From Winogradskyella haliclonae (GTDB lineage Bacteria > Bacteroidota > Bacteroidia > Flavobacteriales > Flavobacteriaceae), in assembly GCF_014635865.1 (NCBI RefSeq), contig NZ_BMDQ01000004.1, forward strand, positions 107,492 to 171,491: a stretch of DNA of 64,000 nt, written 5' to 3'. Shown one piece after another: positions 35,991 through 45,219 of the stretch (within the stretch, counting starts at the first letter, position 1; each line of letters begins with the position of its first letter). The translations under genes were made by a program, and so were the position numbers. The notes under the pieces are model-generated. The model saw only the letters and a list, made by a program, of their open reading frames with translations, had not been told where the DNA came from and made no database searches.

Positions 35991-38900
35991 TTACTTAGTA
36001 ACTACAACCATTTTTGAATTTCCATTAACTCTAAGCACATAAAGACCTGTTACGGCATTATTTAACCTAATACGAGTTATACCACTATCTTCATCATAAT
36101 CAGAAGCTATAATATCTATCATTCTTCCTCGAATATCAAATACTTCAATGACATCATCTATAGCGGTACTCGTTATAAAAAACTGCTGATCGTTAGTTGG
36201 GTTAGGATAGATGATTTGTTCCGCAGTAGTATTAGGGTTTGACGATGATTGAAAGTACGGCAACGCAAAATCAAATGTATCATCTGCAACTTTCTGACCA
36301 ATAAAACGACCAGGTAAATCATCTGCTGGCGGATGGATTCCTCCCCAAATACGAGACAAACTTGTTTGGTCTGATGCATCTCTGTAGGTCGCCCATTGTA
36401 ATACTACATCAACAGAAGGCCCTTTTTCAAAGACTAAAAATTCATCCTTTTTAGCCACAAACTCACCTATTCCTCCTGGGAAAAACGGGTCTCCTGTAAG
36501 TTTAGTCAATATCTCTGATGCTGCTCTAGAAAATGTAGAATGTCCTGACACATATCCGGCAAATGGTGGCGTAACAAATGTGGGGCGTTGGTAAGGGTAC
36601 CAATCTTCAGCTAAAATCCAACCAACACCAGCGACATCTTCTTCAGGATCATTAATAAAATCATGACCTCGCCACGTATATAATTTTACTTTTCCAATGT
36701 TTTGACCAAAGAAACCAGCTAATGGATCTCCTGCTTCAACTAACTCTATTAATCCTGAAATTAATTCAAAACCTGAAGGACTATAATTAGGTAAAGCCTC
36801 ATCGGAACTCTGGCCTTGTTCATCACCCATATAACGTATAGCAGATATAGGCCTAATATAATCATACCAACCTTTAACACTCCATGCTGCTATAGCTGAA
36901 TCATGCATTGCTCCACCAAGAATAAAATAGGCCTTTACATCCCATTCTAAGGCTTTTAAAATATCACCTTGGCCTTGGAAACGCTTTTCAAATTGTGGAT
37001 GATCGTTAACGTAATTCAATATTGTAAACCAATGTCCTGGAGGTGTTTCAGAATCTGGACCATCTGCCCAGAATTCTGCTAAAACTCTTGCATAGTCACC
37101 ACGAGGCACCATATTAGTAACATATGGCGCAGAGGTTTTTGGATTTATAGCATGACCTGTACCTATATCTCCACCTTCTGCAAAATTGTAGAACGATGGA
37201 TAATCTTCAAAAGCTGTTGGGAAATCAGCAATATCTGTATTACCAATAGCTCCTGGTGAAATATCCCACATAACACCATCACTTGGGTCTAAATGCGATT
37301 GCCATGAAGACACCATAGAAAAGCCCCATTTGTATTGCTCGCTTTCAGTATCTTCAACTGTAGTATTTATTTGTGGAGGAGTTATCGGGTTATGAAAAAC
37401 ACGATAGCTATCTCCATCTCTATTAAATACGGTTACATCTTCTTCTTTTAAAGCAAAACCATTTACATTTCCCCATTCTGGGCTTAAAAATTCAGGAACA
37501 TTACCTTCAACTACATTTCCACCCTGATCAATAAATGTATCCAAGCCTAAAGGTTGCCATCTATTAGGATCAACTACTGGTGGATTATCAGGAAGTTCTA
37601 GGTTATATGCTTGGTTAACTGGCTGATAAAATGCATTATCAAATCCCGTACTCTCACGTGAACCGTCTTGTAACCCATAATCTATGATTGTTTGTGCCAC
37701 ATAATTTCCTAATGCTGCAGCATTTCCAAACTCATATAAAACAGAAGTTAGTGAAGTTTCATAACCTAATTTTTCCATCAATAAATCGATACGTTCTTGG
37801 TTGGATTCTGCTCCGGGAGAATTCTGAAATCGATATGATAGCAATCGATACATGGCATAACTTATGGCTTCATTAACAGATTCTTCATTTGAATTAATTG
37901 GAATAAAATCTACAAGTTCACTAGAAAACCCTTTAACCTCGTTACCTATTAAGTATGGCCCTGCCTGGTCATCATAAATTGCCCAAATATCATACATAGC
38001 TACACTCGTATGAAATAAATTCCTAGCATGCACTGTTGGTCTTGCAAAATCGCCTCGGATGGCACTTAACAATACTTCATTCCATAATCTAGCAATTGAA
38101 ATATTCTCTGGCAAATCTGTTGCATTTAACTCAACATTTATTGAAGCTTCTAAACTAGAACATTGATCATCAGATTCTATTACAGACACTCTACCTTCTG
38201 ATTCTAACTCCCAATGTACTGTAATCGCGTTAGTACCTTGTCCACTTAATATCTGCCCACCGCTAACTGACCAAACTGCTGTTGAATTTCCTCCAATGTT
38301 GTAAGAGTATGTTTGACTAGAATAAAATGCTGCACTTGTTGCCCCTACAATTACTTGAGCGTCTATATAGGTACAACTGTCATCATCTAAAGTGGCTTGA
38401 GGATTGTAGGAGCAGGAAACTGGATCTGTACATCCATATACTTTTTCGCTTGGTTGAATGTTTAGATTTGTTAAACTTCCTCCTTCAACAGCTAACATTG
38501 TAGCATTAACCACAGCATTATTATGAGTTTCTACTAATCCTGAAGGCCAAGTTATTTCTATAGATGTTATGGATGTTTCATCATCCAATCCAAAATGTAA
38601 AGGCATTAAGCTTTGGCTCAAAAATCCAACTCCAGATTTGTATCTTATTAATGTACCATCAGCAGTAGACAACCTTACAATTGTACCAATTGCATCACGA
38701 TTAGAGACTGTGCCTTGTAATTCTAACTTAAACCAATTCAATGCAGGGTTTACATCATCGAAGTCTAAAGTTCTGTTTTCGTATAAAAAAGAAGGTCCAT
38801 CATTATTAGTTACATATAAGTCTATATCACCATCATTGTCATAATCCCAATCTATAGCTTCAACACTAATTGTTTGTTCATTAAGATTTAAAGACTGTGA

Positions 38901-40022
38901 TGCATCTTCAAATGCGTTTTGACCTTGAGCATTTAGATTTCTAAAATAGAAGTTAGGTTCTACACTTCTATCTTCAAACTCATAGCCATTAACAACATAT
39001 AAATCTTCATCTCCATCTAAATCAAAATCAGAGAAGCGGGTTCCCCATGCCCATAACGTATTCCCTAAGCCAAAAGTGTCCGCATTTTCTGTAAATGTAT
39101 TATCACCATTATTGGTTAATAAAAAATTATCGTCAATTGCTGTAATAAATAAATCAAAATAGCCATCTCTATTGTAATCACCGATAGTAATACCCATGTC
39201 ATCTCCCATGGTATTTACACCATAAGTTCCCGCTTGATTCGTAAAACTTGTAGCGTTATTATTTATGTACAAATCATTAGGCTCATCGAAATCATTTGAA
39301 ATATACAAATCCATAAAGCCATCCTCGTTAAAATCGAATGGCAAAGCTGTATAACTTGCTAAACCAGACTGCGCCTGAATACCTGTAGATACTGTAACAT
39401 CAGTAAAGGTATTGTTACCATTATTGCGAAATAGTTGATTGCTATCGCATTCGTCCCAATCGTTAATATAAATATCTAACAGCCCGTCATTATTATAGTC
39501 AAACCACGTTGCACCAGTATTTCTACAATCATTTAAAGTATCAAAACCTGCAATAGACGTTAAATTTGCAAATGTTCCGTTTCCAAGATTTCGAAATAAT
39601 TGTACTTTAAAAGAATAGGTCAAAAACAAATCTGGAAAGCCATCATTATTATAATCTCCCCAAGATGCGCCACTTTTTTGACCTTCTAAACCAGACCAGT
39701 CCGCACCACCTTCATCCTGAGAAAGCAACTCTGTTAGGCCTGCTATTTCTGTAACATCAGTAAATGAACCATCGTTGTTGTTTCTAAACAAACGGCTTAA
39801 TGTTTTTGGACTATCTGTATTATCCTTTGCTCTAGCAACCACGAAAATGTCTAAATCGTTATCACCATCATAATCGGCCACGGCTACTCCATTATTTTCT
39901 TCTAGGATACCAAGACCTGTAATATCTTCTACTCTATCAAAAGTTTGACTATATAGGCTCTGGATTGAAAAACCCAAAATCATAAGAATAATAACATAGT
40001 TTTTGAGTAATTTTCTTAGCAT
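35991..40022 (-). CDS. FG-GAP/ASPIC propeller fused to vanadium-dependent haloperoxidase (PAP2), type IX cargo
   Basis: The 1343-residue protein has a signal peptide (NYVIILMILGFSIQSLYS). Residues about 30-420 hold seven calcium-binding FG-GAP/VCBS loops (DYDGDNDLD, DYNNDGFPD, DYNNDGLLD, DFNEDGFMD, DYNRDGYFD, DFDLDGDED, DYDNDGDID), which fits a seven-bladed propeller, followed by an ASPIC/UnbV domain at about 430-505. A GCTDPVSCSYNP Cys-rich repeat and an Ig/PKD-like stretch (about 527-630) link to a vanadium-haloperoxidase domain (about 640-1250). That domain keeps KGWYDYIRP (KX6RP), SGHSTFS and SRIWGGIHPPAD (SRX5HX3D). A type IX sorting domain ends the protein (from about 1271, YPNPTNDQQFF). 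It is likely exported to the surface or medium and may halogenate or oxidise organic substrates, or act as a phosphatase. Confidence 0.92.
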   Translation of the reverse strand: MLRKLLKNYVIILMILGFSIQSLYSQTFDRVEDITGLGILEENNGVAVADYDGDNDLDIFVVARAKDNTDSPKTLSRLFRNNNDGSFTDVTEIAGLTELLSQDEGGADWSGLEGQKSGASWGDYNNDGFPDLFLTYSFKVQLFRNLGNGTFANLTSIAGFDTLNDCRNTGATWFDYNNDGLLDIYINDWDECDSNQLFRNNGNNTFTDVTVSTGIQAQSGLASYTALPFDFNEDGFMDLYISNDFDEPNDLYINNNATSFTNQAGTYGVNTMGDDMGITIGDYNRDGYFDLFITAIDDNFLLTNNGDNTFTENADTFGLGNTLWAWGTRFSDFDLDGDEDLYVVNGYEFEDRSVEPNFYFRNLNAQGQNAFEDASQSLNLNEQTISVEAIDWDYDNDGDIDLYVTNNDGPSFLYENRTLDFDDVNPALNWFKLELQGTVSNRDAIGTIVRLSTADGTLIRYKSGVGFLSQSLMPLHFGLDDETSITSIEITWPSGLVETHNNAVVNATMLAVEGGSLTNLNIQPSEKVYGCTDPVSCSYNPQATLDDDSCTYIDAQVIVGATSAAFYSSQTYSYNIGGNSTAVWSVSGGQILSGQGTNAITVHWELESEGRVSVIESDDQCSSLEASINVELNATDLPENISIARLWNEVLLSAIRGDFARPTVHARNLFHTSVAMYDIWAIYDDQAGPYLIGNEVKGFSSELVDFIPINSNEESVNEAISYAMYRLLSYRFQNSPGAESNQERIDLLMEKLGYETSLTSVLYEFGNAAALGNYVAQTIIDYGLQDGSRESTGFDNAFYQPVNQAYNLELPDNPPVVDPNRWQPLGLDTFIDQGGNVVEGNVPEFLSPEWGNVNGFALKEEDVTVFNRDGDSYRVFHNPITPPQINTTVEDTESEQYKWGFSMVSSWQSHLDPSDGVMWDISPGAIGNTDIADFPTAFEDYPSFYNFAEGGDIGTGHAINPKTSAPYVTNMVPRGDYARVLAEFWADGPDSETPPGHWFTILNYVNDHPQFEKRFQGQGDILKALEWDVKAYFILGGAMHDSAIAAWSVKGWYDYIRPISAIRYMGDEQGQSSDEALPNYSPSGFELISGLIELVEAGDPLAGFFGQNIGKVKLYTWRGHDFINDPEEDVAGVGWILAEDWYPYQRPTFVTPPFAGYVSGHSTFSRAASEILTKLTGDPFFPGGIGEFVAKKDEFLVFEKGPSVDVVLQWATYRDASDQTSLSRIWGGIHPPADDLPGRFIGQKVADDTFDFALPYFQSSSNPNTTAEQIIYPNPTNDQQFFITSTAIDDVIEVFDIRGRMIDIIASDYDEDSGITRIRLNNAVTGLYVLRVNGNSKMVVVTK

Positions 40023-40054
40023 AAATTTCTTTTTTGCTAATATAGAAATTACTC

Positions 40055-40699
40055 TTAATTTTCTGTTAACAACGAAGGGAGATTTAACATATTATCAAAG
40101 TGTTTATCGGAGATTTGCGACAATTCATCGTTATAATCATCTGCAAAAAAAGCAAAGACATCAAAACCTCCATTTTTTGCTGCTTGGACACCTGTAAAAC
40201 TATCTTCAATGATTAAGCACTCACTTGGTTCAAAACCCATAGTTTTTGCCGCAAGTAAAAATATATCTGGTTCTGGTTTCCACTTTTGTATTGCATAACA
40301 ACTAAAAATTTTACCTTCAAAATATGGGAGCAATCCTGTTAATTTTAAATTGAGTTTAATTTTCTTTTCTGGACCACTTGAAGCTACACAAAAGGGGATT
40401 TTTAAGTTGTTAACAACGTCTTTTACACCTTCTACAGGTTTAATATTTGATTTGAAAGCTTCATAAGAGCGTCTTCTGTACTCTTCAACAAAATCATGAG
40501 GTAATGGTTTAGTTATTATTGTAGAAATATGAGCTACAACAGCCTGTATCGAATTGCCTTTAAAATGATTATAAGCATAGTCTAAATTAATATTAGAGCC
40601 TAACGCATTAGACATGTCTACCAGTACTTTATTTCCAATAGGTTCACTGTCTACAAGAACTCCATCACAGTCAAAAATGATACACTTGTATTTGGACAT
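40055..40699 (-). CDS. HAD-superfamily hydrolase, beta-phosphoglucomutase-like
   Basis: The 214-residue enzyme has HAD motif I IIFDCDGVLVDSEP, motif II in PFCVASSGP, motif III lysine in IQKWKPEPDIFLLAA and motif IV ECLIIEDSFTGVQAA. The cap lies between motifs I and II (subclass C1). The DxDGVxxDSEP form places it among the phosphatase or beta-phosphoglucomutase-like enzymes, and the substrate cannot be named. The start codon directly abuts the stop codon of the upstream SDR gene, so they are probably co-translated. Confidence 0.9.
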   Translation of the reverse strand: MSKYKCIIFDCDGVLVDSEPIGNKVLVDMSNALGSNINLDYAYNHFKGNSIQAVVAHISTIITKPLPHDFVEEYRRRSYEAFKSNIKPVEGVKDVVNNLKIPFCVASSGPEKKIKLNLKLTGLLPYFEGKIFSCYAIQKWKPEPDIFLLAAKTMGFEPSECLIIEDSFTGVQAAKNGGFDVFAFFADDYNDELSQISDKHFDNMLNLPSLLTEN

Positions 40700-41383
40700 T
40701 TAAGGTGTAGAGTTTGACACTTGAAGGGTTTTTCCATTATAGTACTTATTGCCACTTAAAGAAAAATTGAAAACATACTCAGCCATTTCTAACGCTGTTG
40801 TTGGTGCTTTATAACCTGGGAATGCTTCTTCTAGCATTTCGGTTTGTACTGCACCTAAAGCTAATATATTAAATTGCGGCCCTGTTTCTTTATATTCTTC
40901 AGCTAGCAACTCGTTTAAAGTAATTACAGCACCTTTACTAGAGCTATATGCTGCTAATCCTGGGAATTTCATACTACCTTGGATGCCTCCCATTGAACTA
41001 ATGGTCACTACGTGTCCATTACTCTTCATAAATGGCAATACAGTTCTTATCATTTCTGAAACACCAAAAACATTTGTTTGATACACCTTAGTAAAATCAG
41101 AGAAGGAAGTCTCAGCAAAAGGCTTGTTAAGTAGCTTACCTGCATTATTGATTAAAATATCAACATGTTGCCACTCATTGCGAATAAATGTCACTACTTT
41201 TTGATAATTGACTTCTTGGCTTAAATCAAAAGGAAACGACGTTACATTCTTGAGATTTAAATTACTAACTGGCTCATCATTTCTAGATAATGCCAAGACC
41301 TTATGACCTGCCTTTGAGAAAAGTTGTACCAATTCAAAACCAATACCTCGACTTGTTCCTGTAATAATTATGTACTTACTCAT
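40700..41383 (-). CDS. Short-chain dehydrogenase/reductase (SDR)
   Basis: The 227-residue oxidoreductase has the cofactor motif TGTSRGIGFE, the NNAG motif (ILINNAGKL), and the active-site Ser, Tyr and Lys in VTISSMGG and AYSSSKGAV. The substrate is unknown. It is the second gene of a compact unit M28 peptidase, SDR, HAD: its first 8 bases overlap the end of the peptidase gene and its stop abuts the HAD start. Confidence 0.92.
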   Translation of the reverse strand: MSKYIIITGTSRGIGFELVQLFSKAGHKVLALSRNDEPVSNLNLKNVTSFPFDLSQEVNYQKVVTFIRNEWQHVDILINNAGKLLNKPFAETSFSDFTKVYQTNVFGVSEMIRTVLPFMKSNGHVVTISSMGGIQGSMKFPGLAAYSSSKGAVITLNELLAEEYKETGPQFNILALGAVQTEMLEEAFPGYKAPTTALEMAEYVFNFSLSGNKYYNGKTLQVSNSTP

Positions 41384-42371
41384 CGCTTAAGACTACTTCC
41401 TTGGTTGCAGCGTTCATCATACCTTCTAACGCAGGAATCATTTTATTAATAAAACTGGCCATATGATTGTAGTCCATTTTATCAGCTTCATCATCTACAT
41501 GATGATAATATTCAAAATTTGTAAAATCGAAAGTAGAAATAGCATGTGCTGGCATATTTAATTCTTTAAAAAATGGAAAATTATCTGACCTGAAAAATAA
41601 TTGAAACTCCTTAGCTTTTGGAAAGAATCCAACAACCTCTTCACCTGCATACGTATTTAAAGTTGTGGCAAAGTTAGAACGATTATAACCACTCATATAT
41701 GCCATAGATTTATCTGCTGCTCTAGGCACTCCAATCATTTCAAAATTTATCATTGTATAGGCATCTAAACCTTGTTCCTTTAATCGTTTTGCCAAATGTG
41801 CGGAGCCCTTTAATCCCATTTCTTCGGCAGAATAAAGTGTAATCAGGATACTGCGTTTATTCGTCTTAGACTTTGAAAAATACCTTCCAAACTCCATTGC
41901 TGCAATTGTTCCTGAGGCATCGTCATTAGCACCGTTAGCAATAGTATCGCCATCAACTTCTTTACCTTTACCTATATGATCGTAATGACCACCTAAAATG
42001 ACAAACTCATTTTTTAAATTTGGATCATTGCCTTCAATGACACCTACCACATTATAACCTGTAAGCTCACCAAGTTTAAATGTATCTCTATAGGTTTCGA
42101 AATAAGGTTTAATATTATTTTTTTTAAAATAATTCTCAATAAAAACTGCAGCTTTTTCTATCCCTTTGCTTCCTGTTGCTCTTCCTCCTAACTCATCAGA
42201 CGCTAAATACTCCATACTTTTCTGAATATCAATAGCTTTGATTTCTATTTTTTCTGCTTTAGCAACTTCATTACCAGATTTGCCATTAGCACCATTATTA
42301 CCCTTGGTTCTAAATACACAAGACGTGATAATTAAACAAGAGATTAATAGCAATGTATTGTATCTTTTCAT
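41376..42371 (-). CDS. M28 family aminopeptidase-like lipoprotein
   Basis: The 331-residue zinc peptidase has a lipoprotein signal ending LIITSC. Metal and catalytic residues of the M28 family are visible: GGHYDHIG (His), GANDDASGT (bridging Asp), TLYSAEEMGLKGS (catalytic Glu and ligand), MINFEMIG and YYHHVDDEAD (last His). The family releases N-terminal residues from peptides. Its terminal bases overlap the SDR gene. The terminator at 42398-42433 separates it from the upstream pyruvate dehydrogenase genes. Confidence 0.92.
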   Translation of the reverse strand: MKRYNTLLLISCLIITSCVFRTKGNNGANGKSGNEVAKAEKIEIKAIDIQKSMEYLASDELGGRATGSKGIEKAAVFIENYFKKNNIKPYFETYRDTFKLGELTGYNVVGVIEGNDPNLKNEFVILGGHYDHIGKGKEVDGDTIANGANDDASGTIAAMEFGRYFSKSKTNKRSILITLYSAEEMGLKGSAHLAKRLKEQGLDAYTMINFEMIGVPRAADKSMAYMSGYNRSNFATTLNTYAGEEVVGFFPKAKEFQLFFRSDNFPFFKELNMPAHAISTFDFTNFEYYHHVDDEADKMDYNHMASFINKMIPALEGMMNAATKEVVLSDE

Positions 42372-42397
42372 AATAAATATTTTAAGTCTTAAAGATA

Positions 42398-42433
42398 AAA
42401 AAACCTGAATTGAAATAAATTCAAATCAGGTTT
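42398..42433 (-). terminator. Intrinsic terminator of the pyruvate dehydrogenase genes
   Basis: Read on the minus strand, AAACCTGA and TCAGGTTT form a stem, continued by TTGAA/TTCAA with single-base bulges, and a run of T follows. It lies 27 bases after the E2 stop codon. Confidence 0.8.
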
Positions 42434-42459
42434 AAATATTACTAGATATAATTACTAGC

Positions 42460-44082
42460 TTAGACTAGCATTGTTATTGGATTTTCTATATATCCTTTTA
42501 AAGTCTGAAGAAATTGTGCGCCTGTTGCACCATCCACAGTTCGGTGATCACAAGCCAAAGTTAATTTCATTGTGTTACCTGCAACAACTTGACCGTTCTT
42601 AACAACTGGCTTTTGAACAATTGCACCAACAGACAGAATTGCCGAGTTAGGTTGATTGATAATAGATGTAAAACTCTCAATACCAAACATCCCTAAATTA
42701 GATATCGTAAATGTACTGCCTTCCATTTCGTCAAGCGTTAATTTCTTATCTCTGGCTCTTCGGGCATAATCTTTAACAGCAGCGCCTATTTGAGGTAAAC
42801 TCTGTTCATTTGCAAAACGTACTACAGGAACAACTAATCCATCAGTTACAGCTACAGCCACGCCTATGTGAACATGATTGTTTAAACGCATTCTATCATC
42901 AAACCACTGAGAATTAACCTGTGGATGTTGACGCAATGCTAAGGCACATGCCTTAACAATCATATCATTAAATGAAATTTTTGTATCCGGAATAGAGTTG
43001 TATTGTGTACGGAATGCTATAGCATTATCCATATCAAACTCTACGTTTAAATAATAGTGTGGCGCAGTAAACTTAGACTTAGCCAAGTTCTTAGCTATGG
43101 CTTTACGCATGTTACTGTTTGCTACCTCATCAAAGTCTTCTTGTCCTGTAGCAACAAATTTAGCAACTGGTGCTGAAGATGTCGCAGCAGCAGAAGGTGT
43201 AAAGTTCTCAATATCTCGTTTAATAATTCTACCATTTTCTCCAGAACCGTTAACCTGACTTAAGTTAATACCCTTTTCTTCTGCCATTTTTTTTGCCAAT
43301 GGCGAAACAAAAACACGCTCATTAGAACTAGTTTTGTCAACGGTATTAGAATTAACAGGAGTTTCCTTTTTTACTGGAGTCTTTGGTGCCTCAACTTTCT
43401 TTTCAGTCTTAGGAGCCTCATCTTTTGAAGGCGCCGCAACTTTGAAGTTTTTAACAACATCTGAAACATCAGTTCCTGCAGGGCCAATTACAGCTAATAA
43501 AGCATCTACTTTTGCAGAATCACCTTCTTGTAATCCAACATGTAACAATGTCCCTGAATTGAAAGACTCAAACTCCATTGTAGCTTTATCTGTTTCGATT
43601 TCGGCTAGAATATCGCCTTCTTCTACCTCGTCACCTACATTTTTTAACCAAGATGCCACAGTACCTTCTTCCATTGTATCACTTAAACGCGGCATAGTTA
43701 CGACTATGACACCTTCAGGTATATCGACCGAAGATGTTCCAAAATCGACATCTGATATATTAGTTTCTGTGCCTTCTCCTACAGGAATAGCATCTGATTC
43801 TTCAACTTGAGCATTTCCATTTAGTAAACCAGAAATATCTTCTCCTTCTTCTCCTATGATTGCTAAAAGTTTATCTACTTCAGTCGTTTCACCTTCTTGG
43901 ACACCTATGTGAAGTAATGTACCTTCATGAAAAGATTCAAACTCCATTGTAGCTTTATCTGTTTCGATTTCAGCTAAAATATCGCCTTCTTCTACTTTGT
44001 CTCCAACTTGTTTTAGCCATGTTGCAACGGTACCTTCTTCCATGGTATCGCTAAGTCTTGGCATATTAATTACTTCTGCCAT
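42460..44082 (-). CDS. pdhC: Dihydrolipoamide acetyltransferase (E2) of pyruvate dehydrogenase, two lipoyl domains
   Basis: The 540-residue E2 moves the acetyl group from E1 to coenzyme A. It has two tandem lipoyl domains (about 1-80 and 127-205), each with the lipoyl-lysine motif ETDKATMEFE, a Pro/Lys-rich linker, a peripheral subunit-binding domain (VSPLAKKMAEEKGINLSQVNGSGENGRI is the core, cited here in part: SPLAKKMAEEKGINL), and the acyltransferase domain ending in the active-site DHRTVDGATGAQFL. It begins 3 bases after the E1-alpha stop codon. E3 and E1-beta are not nearby. Confidence 0.97.
   Translation of the reverse strand: MAEVINMPRLSDTMEEGTVATWLKQVGDKVEEGDILAEIETDKATMEFESFHEGTLLHIGVQEGETTEVDKLLAIIGEEGEDISGLLNGNAQVEESDAIPVGEGTETNISDVDFGTSSVDIPEGVIVVTMPRLSDTMEEGTVASWLKNVGDEVEEGDILAEIETDKATMEFESFNSGTLLHVGLQEGDSAKVDALLAVIGPAGTDVSDVVKNFKVAAPSKDEAPKTEKKVEAPKTPVKKETPVNSNTVDKTSSNERVFVSPLAKKMAEEKGINLSQVNGSGENGRIIKRDIENFTPSAAATSSAPVAKFVATGQEDFDEVANSNMRKAIAKNLAKSKFTAPHYYLNVEFDMDNAIAFRTQYNSIPDTKISFNDMIVKACALALRQHPQVNSQWFDDRMRLNNHVHIGVAVAVTDGLVVPVVRFANEQSLPQIGAAVKDYARRARDKKLTLDEMEGSTFTISNLGMFGIESFTSIINQPNSAILSVGAIVQKPVVKNGQVVAGNTMKLTLACDHRTVDGATGAQFLQTLKGYIENPITMLV
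43568..43626 (-). repeat. Near-identical 59-base repeat in the second lipoyl domain (copy 1)
   Basis: This block encodes the region around ETDKATMEFESF of the second lipoyl domain. It differs from the copy at 43937-43995 at only about two positions. It is an intragenic duplication, not a mobile element. Confidence 0.8.
43937..43995 (-). repeat. Near-identical 59-base repeat in the first lipoyl domain (copy 2)
   Basis: This block encodes the region around ETDKATMEFESF of the first lipoyl domain and matches 43568-43626 almost exactly at the DNA level. The likeness, including synonymous positions, points to recent duplication or gene conversion. Confidence 0.8.
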
Positions 44083-44085
44083 AGC

Positions 44086-45084
44086 TTATAATTTATGTGG
44101 TATAAATGGATAATCTTCTTGTTCGTATACTGCATCGTACATGACACTCTTATCTGGATAAGGTGATTCTTCAGCAAACTTTTCACATTCTGTTACCAAA
44201 TCCTTAACACGCTTATCAATGACTTTAATATCGTCTTCGGAAGCATACTTATTTTCGAGAATAATATCTTTTACTTGCTTGATTGGGTCGATTTTTTTGT
44301 ATTCTTCGACCTCATCTTTAGTTCTGTAATGTTGTGCATCTGACATAGAGTGTCCTCTGTAACGATAAGTCTTAACTTCTAAGAAAGAAGGACCTCCACC
44401 GTTTCTGGCTCTAGAAATTGCTTCATCAAAAGCTTCTGCAACCTTAACAGGATTCATACCGTCTACTGGTCCCGATGGCATCTCGTAGCCTAAACCTAAT
44501 TTCCAAATATCTGTATGATTGGCCGTACGCTCTACTGATGTTCCCATCGCATATCCATTGTTCTCACAAACAAATACTACAGGTAAATTCCAAAGCATCG
44601 CTAAGTTAAAAGTTTCATGTAATGATCCCTGTCTTGCAGCACCATCACCAAAACAACAGATAGTAACAGCATCTACATCGTGATACTTATCACCAAAAGC
44701 AATACCAGCACCTAAAGGAATCTGACCTCCTACAATTCCATGACCACCATAAAAACGATGCTCCTTAGAAAAAATGTGCATTGAGCCACCTAAACCATTT
44801 GAAGTTCCTGTGGCCTTACCATATAATTCTGCCATAACTCGTTTAGGATCTACACCCATACCTATTGGCTGCACATGGTTACGGTAAGCCGTAATCATTT
44901 TATCTTTTGTAAGGTCCATGGCATGCAAAGCCCCTGCTAATACAGCTTCTTGACCATTATATAAATGAAGAAAACCTCTTACTTTTTGCTGAATATAAAC
45001 GGCTGCAAGTTTGTCTTCAAACTTTCGCCAGAACAACATGTCTTCATACCATTTAAGGTAAACTTCCTTTGTTACTTTTTCCAT
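44086..45084 (-). CDS. pdhA: Pyruvate dehydrogenase E1 component, alpha subunit
   Basis: The 332-residue protein is the alpha chain of the heterotetrameric E1. The thiamine-diphosphate motif is CCFGDGAARQGSLHETFNLA ... ENNGYAMGT, preceded by GGHGIVGGQIPLGAGIAF. The segment RYRGHSMSDAQHYR is the conserved region that in eukaryotes is phosphorylated. It pairs with E2 in a two-gene unit ended by a terminator; the E1-beta gene must lie elsewhere. A TATTTTTG -7 box is about 50 bases upstream. Confidence 0.97.
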   Translation of the reverse strand: MEKVTKEVYLKWYEDMLFWRKFEDKLAAVYIQQKVRGFLHLYNGQEAVLAGALHAMDLTKDKMITAYRNHVQPIGMGVDPKRVMAELYGKATGTSNGLGGSMHIFSKEHRFYGGHGIVGGQIPLGAGIAFGDKYHDVDAVTICCFGDGAARQGSLHETFNLAMLWNLPVVFVCENNGYAMGTSVERTANHTDIWKLGLGYEMPSGPVDGMNPVKVAEAFDEAISRARNGGGPSFLEVKTYRYRGHSMSDAQHYRTKDEVEEYKKIDPIKQVKDIILENKYASEDDIKVIDKRVKDLVTECEKFAEESPYPDKSVMYDAVYEQEDYPFIPHKL

Positions 45085-45136
45085 CTATCTTTTATATATA
45101 AAATGTATCTACCGTCTACATGACAAAGCAGAACAA

Positions 45137-45144
45137 CAAAAATA
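45137..45144 (-). promoter_or_regulatory. Putative -7 promoter box (TATTTTTG) of pdhA-pdhC
   Basis: The minus-strand TATTTTTG matches TAnnTTTG and lies 52 bases before the ATG at 45084. A TTG at the usual -33 distance is not obvious. Confidence 0.4.
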
Positions 45145-45219
45145 ATATTTTAAGCCATAACGAAGAAAAACAATTCTGTAAAAATTGCGCTATATTTTAA
45201 GTAATAACTAACGAAAACG

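Noticed and set aside
35991..40022. Two separate genes mis-joined by a sequencing error
   Set aside because: The frame is open throughout with one signal peptide at the start and one sorting domain at the end, so a true fusion is the simpler reading.
42398..42433. Possible small RNA between the E2 gene and the M28 gene
   Set aside because: The hairpin with a T-run is fully explained as the terminator of pdhA-pdhC, and there is no promoter between.
43334..43810. Open frame antisense to the E2 gene (158 codons)
   Set aside because: It is the complement of the low-complexity linker and lipoyl domain and has no independent evidence.
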